A DNA stretch of 19,465 bases, taken from assembly GCA_903825065.1 (NCBI GenBank), contig CAIJZG010000027.1, forward strand, positions 1 to 19,465, read 5' to 3'. The position numbers and the translations under genes were made by a program. This document shows positions 14,821 to 19,465 of this stretch, in pieces. The stretch comes from an uncultured Bacteroidota bacterium. Its GTDB lineage: Bacteria; Bacteroidota; Bacteroidia; Chitinophagales; Chitinophagaceae. Within the stretch, counting starts at the first letter, position 1. Each line of letters opens with the position of its first letter. The notes beneath the pieces were generated by a model. That model was not told the origin of the DNA, made no database searches, and saw only the letters and a program-made list of their open reading frames with translations.

Positions 14821-15474
14821 ATGCGCACCAGCTTTAAGATTGTTGTATTATTCATTTTCGCTAGTTTCTTTCTTAGCAGTTGTTTCAAAAACATCTCTAG
14901 TTCAACAGTTGCCTATTACAATGATTTTGAAAAAGGAGATGACAAAGGCTTTACTGTGATCAATTGGGATGGATTAGTACCCAAACCTTATATCGACAGT
15001 TTTAATCACGGCCATGTGATAGGAAGATATTGGGAAGAACGCATGGAATTTGAAAGTCCGGAATTACCCGCCCATAACCTCATAAATATTGAATTCATTT
15101 TAAACGCCCATGGCTATTGGGAAGGCAATAAACTGTTAGGTGGATTACCCGATATTTGGAATCTTTCAATGGATGGTGGGCTAATTTTAAGCACCACTTT
15201 TTCTAACTCTCCAGAAATGCAATCCTATCCAGAATGGTTTAATGTTGGAGCAGTTCCTGAACCTCCAAGAGGCAATGCTTTTGAGACTAACCTCCCTGGA
15301 GTATGCAATTTAAAAGGGGTGCAAGGTGGAACCGTTTCTTTTAAAATTTCCATTACCAGAATTCACTCAGGAAAAACGGTTCACCTTAGTATCAACGATG
15401 TATTACATAATAGTCAGTGCGATAAAAGCTGGTCGATCGATAATTTAAAAATCACTACGCTGGTACAGAAATAG
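14821..15474 (+). CDS. Surface lipoprotein of unknown function
   Basis: I do not recognise this protein. From ATG 14821 it has 217 residues and a clear lipoprotein signal peptide: MRTSFK, a hydrophobic core, and a lipobox LSSC with Cys21. An earlier in-frame TTG at 14779 would add 14 polar residues before the signal peptide and is less likely. The mature part begins after a short linker with AYYNDFEKGDDKGF and ends KSWSIDNLKITTL, a start-and-end pattern often seen in jelly-roll or laminin-G-like beta-sandwich domains of Bacteroidota surface proteins; this suggests a carbohydrate-binding role but does not prove it. Two further cysteines (in PGVCNLKG and NSQCDKS) could form a disulphide. It runs against the EPS genes, divergent from a GT4 gene, and its last 20 bp overlap the polymerase 3' end. 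It may bind or modify the polymer at the surface (inference). Confidence 0.8.
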   Translation: MRTSFKIVVLFIFASFFLSSCFKNISSSTVAYYNDFEKGDDKGFTVINWDGLVPKPYIDSFNHGHVIGRYWEERMEFESPELPAHNLINIEFILNAHGYWEGNKLLGGLPDIWNLSMDGGLILSTTFSNSPEMQSYPEWFNVGAVPEPPRGNAFETNLPGVCNLKGVQGGTVSFKISITRIHSGKTVHLSINDVLHNSQCDKSWSIDNLKITTLVQK

Positions 15475-16816
15475 CTTTCTCTTCGTAATAGTAATTAATT
15501 ACTAAGCCGCACAGTAACCACTGCATATAACTGATAAAGATATAACTCTCCAGATCGGAACTGAGTATTGGCAGGATCAGTCCGATCTTGATCAATAACA
15601 AAGCCAATGCCAGCTTGCGATACTTGCCCGAGGAATGCATCGCCATTTGATAACAGATCTGAATCAACTTTCCATAAATAAGCAGATACAATAACATTCC
15701 CAGAACGCCAACTTGCACTCCAATAATGATCAGTGCATTCTCTCCGCCAGTTTGCAAATTATCATATACAGATACCCGCCCTGATTCACCTAAACCAATT
15801 CCAAATGGATGGGCAGTGATCGATTCAATTCCATTTAACCAATCAGTGATATGCGTTAAACTGGAATTGTCTTGCAATAACACTGTTTCAACCAGGTGAT
15901 CATAAATATCCTGTCCGAAAAAAACAATCACCATTAAGCCAGCCAATATTGCATAATTAGCCCATTTAAGAACGGCTCTATTTTTAGTAACCAGACTGTA
16001 TACATAAAAAACCATGCAATAACTTACAAAAGCAGCGCGTGAAAAAGCAAAGATGATGGACGCCAATGTGGCAATTAAAACAAGCAAAGTAAAGTTGCTA
16101 AACTTCACTTTATTATTAGAAGAAACAGTTAGTGCCAACAACATGGATATGGTGATAACCGCGGCTGCAGCATGGTCTAATGGATTTGCAAAAAAACTGG
16201 CAAATCGTTTATAGCCACTTTCGTTCTCGAAGGTCCAGCTAAGTCCGTAATTACCACTGGGTTCCTGTCCGAAATAATAGGAATTATATTCGGCATAACC
16301 GGTAATGGTTTGGAAATGGGTATCGAACAAAAATTCTCCTAAAACTACCAATCCTGCTGCGATGCCTACTAAACCCACTAAAGAAAATACTTCGTTGATA
16401 TAGATCTTACTGGTATCTATAAACCGTCCGATAAAATAGATAAACACCAAAAAACTGATATTCCTAAATGCCATTAATTTCTCGTAAAAACCAAAGCTTC
16501 CAATGGGTAAAATTAAGTAGAACAAATTCAATACTAAAAAAGCGAGCAGGAGTTTATCTATCAAATAAAAAGTAGGTTTTTTATGCAGGGTTAAAATAGT
16601 GTTGACAAAAAATATCAATACAAAAATTTCTTTTGAAAATTGAAGCATGGTAACCAACCATCTTAATCCCAGATCAAAACTTACAGATAATGCGGTGGTA
16701 TAAATAGGTAAAGCAAAAATGATAAATATAAAAACTGCATTTTTTCTTTCGCGCACCAATGCCACTATGCTTCCTATGAATGCCAGAATAAACGCTATTG
16801 GAAAAAGTATCAGCAT
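15455..16816 (-). CDS. O-antigen polymerase/ligase-like membrane protein (Wzy candidate)
   Basis: Polytopic inner-membrane protein of 453 residues, expected to join flipped repeat units in the periplasm. Hydrophobic segments cover most of the length, compatible with ten or more helices. Family-like features are the central periplasmic loop with FENESGYKRFASFFANPLDH, then IIFAFSRAAFVSYCM and a second large loop with HPFGIGLGESGRVS and GGENALIIIGVQVGVLGMLL, resembling the Wzy_C/O-antigen ligase signature. In a locus with Wzx, Wzz-like and Wza-like proteins, a polymerase is the best reading, but ligases share the fold and cannot be fully excluded. It begins 5 bp after the GT2 gene; its last 20 bp overlap the opposing lipoprotein gene. 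Confidence 0.82.
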   Translation of the reverse strand: MLILFPIAFILAFIGSIVALVRERKNAVFIFIIFALPIYTTALSVSFDLGLRWLVTMLQFSKEIFVLIFFVNTILTLHKKPTFYLIDKLLLAFLVLNLFYLILPIGSFGFYEKLMAFRNISFLVFIYFIGRFIDTSKIYINEVFSLVGLVGIAAGLVVLGEFLFDTHFQTITGYAEYNSYYFGQEPSGNYGLSWTFENESGYKRFASFFANPLDHAAAAVITISMLLALTVSSNNKVKFSNFTLLVLIATLASIIFAFSRAAFVSYCMVFYVYSLVTKNRAVLKWANYAILAGLMVIVFFGQDIYDHLVETVLLQDNSSLTHITDWLNGIESITAHPFGIGLGESGRVSVYDNLQTGGENALIIIGVQVGVLGMLLYLLIYGKLIQICYQMAMHSSGKYRKLALALLLIKIGLILPILSSDLESYIFISYMQWLLCGLVINYYYEEKAISVPA

Positions 16817-16821
16817 AATGA

Positions 16822-17724
16822 TTACAATATTAAACCATCCTTGATTCCATTAAAGCAGGCTTTTAGCTTTCCCCATCTTCCTCTTACACAAAAATAGATT
16901 AGCATCGCAGTAAAATAAAAAACATGGTATAGAAAAACAGATGGCCGATCCCAAATTTGCGTGTATTTTTTTAAGATCCAAATTCTATTTCTCACATTAT
17001 AGTAATGAACATTGGGGTTCAGGAATCCTTCCTTACCCTTTACAGAAGACTTACCCGACATGCCGGCAATATGGTATACAATTGATGTTGGAATAAATTG
17101 CAAATCATATCCCTGATTACGCAATCGAAAAGACAAATCCACATCTTCATAATAAGTAAATAGTTTCTCTTCGAAAAGACCCGTTTTTTTTAAGGCTTCA
17201 TTACGAACCATAAAAGCACAGCCCGTAAACCAATCAACTTGTTTGGTTTGTGTATATGCAGCAGACAATTTTTTCTGATAGCCATTGGTATAACAAGTAC
17301 CCCAAAAGCGATTAAAAAATGAACCAGCATTCCAGATAGTATTTCTATCGTATTCAAAACAAATTAATGGTTGAACAGCACCCGTTTTAGTATGGTTATC
17401 CAAATAATTTACAAGTGGTTCCAGAAAATCCGGCTCCACAAAAGTGTCGTTGTTCAGCAGCAATGAATACCTAAACCCAGCTTCAATAGCATATTCCATA
17501 GCTCGGTTATTGCCACCTGTAAATCCCATATTTTCCGGCAACGCGATGAGTTTAATATTTGGAAACTCTTCCATTAATTTTTTGGCAGAATCGTCAACAC
17601 TTCCATTATCTACTACAATTATTTTATAATCAGAAAAGCTGGTTTTTCCCAGCGACTGTAAACAATCGCGGGTTAGTGCATATCCATTCCAATTCACCAA
17701 AATGATGGCAAGACTATGCTCCAT
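16822..17724 (-). CDS. Glycosyltransferase family 2 protein
   Basis: GT-A inverting glycosyltransferase of 300 residues, similar in layout to rhamnosyl-type GT2 enzymes of polysaccharide loci. It starts with LAIILVNWNGYALTRDCLQS (5-24), then IIVVDNGSVDDS (35-46), GFTGGNNRAMEYA (67-79) and the metal-binding LLLNNDTFVEPDFL (88-101). The acceptor-side motif is WFTGCAFMVRNEAL (165-178), followed by TYYEDVDLSFRLRNQGY (190-206) with the catalytic acidic pair. A C-terminal hydrophobic stretch (about 264-281) probably anchors it in the membrane. ATG at 17724 overlaps the wzx 3' end by 11 bp, and the polymerase gene follows 5 bp later: a tight wzx-GT2-wzy operon. Confidence 0.93.
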   Translation of the reverse strand: MEHSLAIILVNWNGYALTRDCLQSLGKTSFSDYKIIVVDNGSVDDSAKKLMEEFPNIKLIALPENMGFTGGNNRAMEYAIEAGFRYSLLLNNDTFVEPDFLEPLVNYLDNHTKTGAVQPLICFEYDRNTIWNAGSFFNRFWGTCYTNGYQKKLSAAYTQTKQVDWFTGCAFMVRNEALKKTGLFEEKLFTYYEDVDLSFRLRNQGYDLQFIPTSIVYHIAGMSGKSSVKGKEGFLNPNVHYYNVRNRIWILKKYTQIWDRPSVFLYHVFYFTAMLIYFCVRGRWGKLKACFNGIKDGLIL

Positions 17725-18955
17725 TGTTTACATATTTTAAATATAAAAACAAACACCCCGATTCTACTAACAACGGAAATAATCCATACCAGTAAGGATT
17801 AATTTGTAATAAAACAAAACAGACTATTAAAGCAAAACATAGAATGGCGACACCTGCATAAAAAATAAATTGATTCTTTTTTTCCAGTAATAAGCCCAAC
17901 ACATTCATCATATTTAATGCAATGAATAAAGGCACAAAACTCATCCATCTGAGATAATTTGCAGCCACCAGATTTTCTTTTCCAGTTATTAGTAAAATAA
18001 CCAGATTGGCTAAAAGAAATTGTGCGATTGCCCAAACGATACAACCCCAAAAGATCAATCGATTAAGCCTTTGTTTGAATTTTTTCCATTTTAAAATATC
18101 CTCTTGATACAATTGAGCTCCTTTAGGATATACGGCATTAAATACAGCTACCATTAGTACCCGAAAACTCCAGATCAATTTGTCGCATAGCGAATAGGCT
18201 CCCAAAATAGAAGCCTGACCGGTAGTAGATAATGCAAACAAAAAAACGGATTGTTGCAAATAAACCGTGATATTATTCCCCAGCAAATAGCTATTCGTTT
18301 TAAAAAAATGTACCGTATCCTCCCAATTGATACTTACCCAGGTGATTTGCTTTTTTAGAAATACAAAACCTAATAAGAGTCCGAAACAAACGGTATTAAT
18401 AAAGCCGATTAAAAAATTAACCCAAGCCCCTTGATCGGCATGTTTGATCAATAAATAAATGAAGCAGAGTGTGATAATTTTTGAAACTAAATTAGCAGCA
18501 TTATAAATTGGACTCTTTTCCATCCCCACAAAATAAAACAGCGGGTTCAATGCTTCTCCTAATACTATCGGCATGGCTAATAAAAAGTACAACGCATTGT
18601 GACTAAAAAATAAATACCATCCAGTTAACAAGATCATTAGAATAAAAAACAAAAGCAACCTACTTTGAATAATTACCCGAATATGATGGGATAATTTTTG
18701 GGGATCATTGGTACTAGTAGCAATATCGTTGATGCCTGTTTGTCCGCTTCCATAGCTAACGATAATAGTGAGTAACCACGCGAAGCTATTTGCCACCATC
18801 ACTTTACCAAATTCTTCGATTCCCACCACTCTTAAAATAAAAGGGAAGATCAGAATTTGTAATAATGAGTTAGTGATTTGAATGAATCCTAAGTGTGCGA
18901 AATTTTTGATCAGAATCTGATGAGGCTTTAAACTGGTATGTATTTTTCTAAGCAA
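17714..18955 (-). CDS. Polysaccharide flippase (Wzx / MOP family)
   Basis: Inner-membrane flippase expected to move undecaprenyl-diphosphate-linked repeat units to the periplasmic face. The 413 residues are highly hydrophobic with about twelve membrane helices, the length and profile of Wzx. The front has the family-like order of an amphipathic leader, then FAHLGFIQITNSLLQILIFP and RVVGIEEFGKVMVANSF, close to the RxLGxxxFGxxxxA pattern of polysaccharide transporters. The start is TTG at 18955: an in-frame stop lies two codons upstream, and the first internal in-frame ATG (near residue 52) would lose the first helix. It is the first gene of the minus-strand EPS series, directly after an intrinsic terminator. 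Confidence 0.9.
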   Translation of the reverse strand: MLRKIHTSLKPHQILIKNFAHLGFIQITNSLLQILIFPFILRVVGIEEFGKVMVANSFAWLLTIIVSYGSGQTGINDIATSTNDPQKLSHHIRVIIQSRLLLFFILMILLTGWYLFFSHNALYFLLAMPIVLGEALNPLFYFVGMEKSPIYNAANLVSKIITLCFIYLLIKHADQGAWVNFLIGFINTVCFGLLLGFVFLKKQITWVSINWEDTVHFFKTNSYLLGNNITVYLQQSVFLFALSTTGQASILGAYSLCDKLIWSFRVLMVAVFNAVYPKGAQLYQEDILKWKKFKQRLNRLIFWGCIVWAIAQFLLANLVILLITGKENLVAANYLRWMSFVPLFIALNMMNVLGLLLEKKNQFIFYAGVAILCFALIVCFVLLQINPYWYGLFPLLVESGCLFLYLKYVNNGA

Positions 18956-18971
18956 TTGTCATCAGTTTTAT

Positions 18972-18997
18972 AAAAAATCCCTACCAACAGGAAGGGA
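18972..18997 (-). terminator. Intrinsic terminator after ispF, just before wzx
   Basis: On the minus strand TCCCTTCC-TGTT-GGTAGGGA folds into a stem with one T-T mismatch (18997-18978) followed directly by six T residues (18977-18972). This is a textbook rho-independent terminator. It lies 42 bp after the ispF stop codon and only 16 bp before the wzx start codon. It most simply ends ispF transcription. If EPS transcription starts upstream of it, it would instead act as a leader attenuator. Confidence 0.75.
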
Positions 18998-19039
18998 GTA
19001 CAATTTCGCAAATCAATATCATTGTGAGCTACAAATTAA

Positions 19040-19465
19040 CTAGTTGCTTTTCAATAAACAATTCGCATAAGCCACAAGCCCTTCTTCCCTACCCACAAAT
19101 CCTAATTTCTCTGTAGTGGTTGCTTTGATGGATACGTCTTTAATGGTAACACCCAAAATGTCGGCGATGGTTTGTTGCATCTGTGCTACATAGGGTTTGA
19201 TCTTTGGAGCTTCTAGGCATAATGTGGCATCTACATTTACTACCTGATAGCCTTCTTTTGCAATCAATTCTACCGTCTGTTTTAAAAGTATTTTGCTATC
19301 GATATTTTTAAATGCTGCATTGGTATCGGGAAAATGAAATCCGATATCCCCCAGAGCCAGCGCTCCTAACATGGAATCGCAGATAGCGTGTAATAAAACA
19401 TCGGCATCGCTATGTCCTAATGCACCCTTATGATGTGGAATTTTCACCCCCCCGATCCAAAGATC
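19040..19465 (-). CDS. ispF: 2-C-methyl-D-erythritol 2,4-cyclodiphosphate synthase, 5'-truncated
   Basis: IspF converts CDP-methylerythritol 2-phosphate to the cyclic diphosphate in the MEP isoprenoid pathway, in the cytoplasm as a trimer. The visible 141 codons read in one frame to the right end of the window, beginning DLWIGGVKIPHHKGALGHSD. The segment has the metal ligand His in GHSDADVLLHA, the substrate loop DIGFHFPDTN, and the C-terminal signature KATTTEKLGFVGREEG. The first metal-binding motif D-x-H and roughly 15-20 N-terminal residues are outside the window. A GTG inside the GGV segment could be misread as a start but is internal. This is a housekeeping gene marking the edge of the EPS locus; it is separated from wzx by a terminator. 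Confidence 0.95.
   Translation of the reverse strand, partial: DLWIGGVKIPHHKGALGHSDADVLLHAICDSMLGALALGDIGFHFPDTNAAFKNIDSKILLKQTVELIAKEGYQVVNVDATLCLEAPKIKPYVAQMQQTIADILGVTIKDVSIKATTTEKLGFVGREEGLVAYANCLLKSN

Noticed and set aside
19040..19447. Complete ispF starting at GTG 19447
   Set aside because: The GTG encodes the conserved valine in IGGVKIP; the frame stays open to the window end and the D-x-H metal motif is missing, so the gene is cut by the window.

Overview
This window is most likely from a member of the Bacteroidota, probably near the Chitinophagaceae. The DNA is AT-rich, start codons lack Shine-Dalgarno sequences, two gaps hold the Bacteroidota -7 promoter motif TAnnTTTG, and there are three outer-membrane Wzi-like barrels. 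The family-level placement is inference from overall flavour, not a search. Both ends of the window are GATC, which suggests a cloned Sau3AI/MboI-type partial-digest insert rather than a natural boundary.

Almost the whole window is one Wzx/Wzy-dependent exopolysaccharide or capsule locus. From left to right it holds: (i) 1-209, in-phase heptanucleotide tandem repeats ending two bases before the start codon of a plus-strand UDP-HexNAc 6-dehydrogenase (210-1493); (ii) 1494-1851, a GC-rich, hairpin-dense block of REP-like repeats between convergent genes; (iii) a long minus-strand gene series, read from right to left. That series is wzx flippase (18955), GT2 glycosyltransferase, Wzy-type polymerase, GT4 glycosyltransferase, WecG/TagA-type GT26, a second GT4, WcaJ-type initiating phosphoglycosyltransferase, a Wzi-like barrel, a six-SLBB Wza-like export protein, a Wzz-like co-polymerase without kinase domain, and two tandem Wzi-like paralogues. 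(iv) A small plus-strand lipoprotein of unknown function (14821-15474) breaks the series and overlaps the 3' end of the polymerase gene. (v) The right end is a 5'-truncated ispF (isoprenoid synthesis, housekeeping), closed by an intrinsic terminator that lies 16 nt before the wzx start.

Proposed joint function: WcaJ loads the first sugar phosphate on undecaprenyl phosphate; the GT26, GT2 and two GT4 enzymes extend the repeat unit, possibly with a uronic acid supplied by the dehydrogenase; Wzx flips it, Wzy polymerises it, the Wzz-like protein sets chain length, and the SLBB protein with the Wzi-like barrels exports it and retains it at the outer surface. No tyrosine autokinase, UpxY-type antiterminator or further sugar-nucleotide genes are seen, so the locus is either minimal or continues outside the window.

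Nothing here is clearly a new kind of system. The least explained elements are the heptamer arrays at the dehydrogenase start, the two-sided REP cluster at 1504-1828, and the divergent surface lipoprotein.
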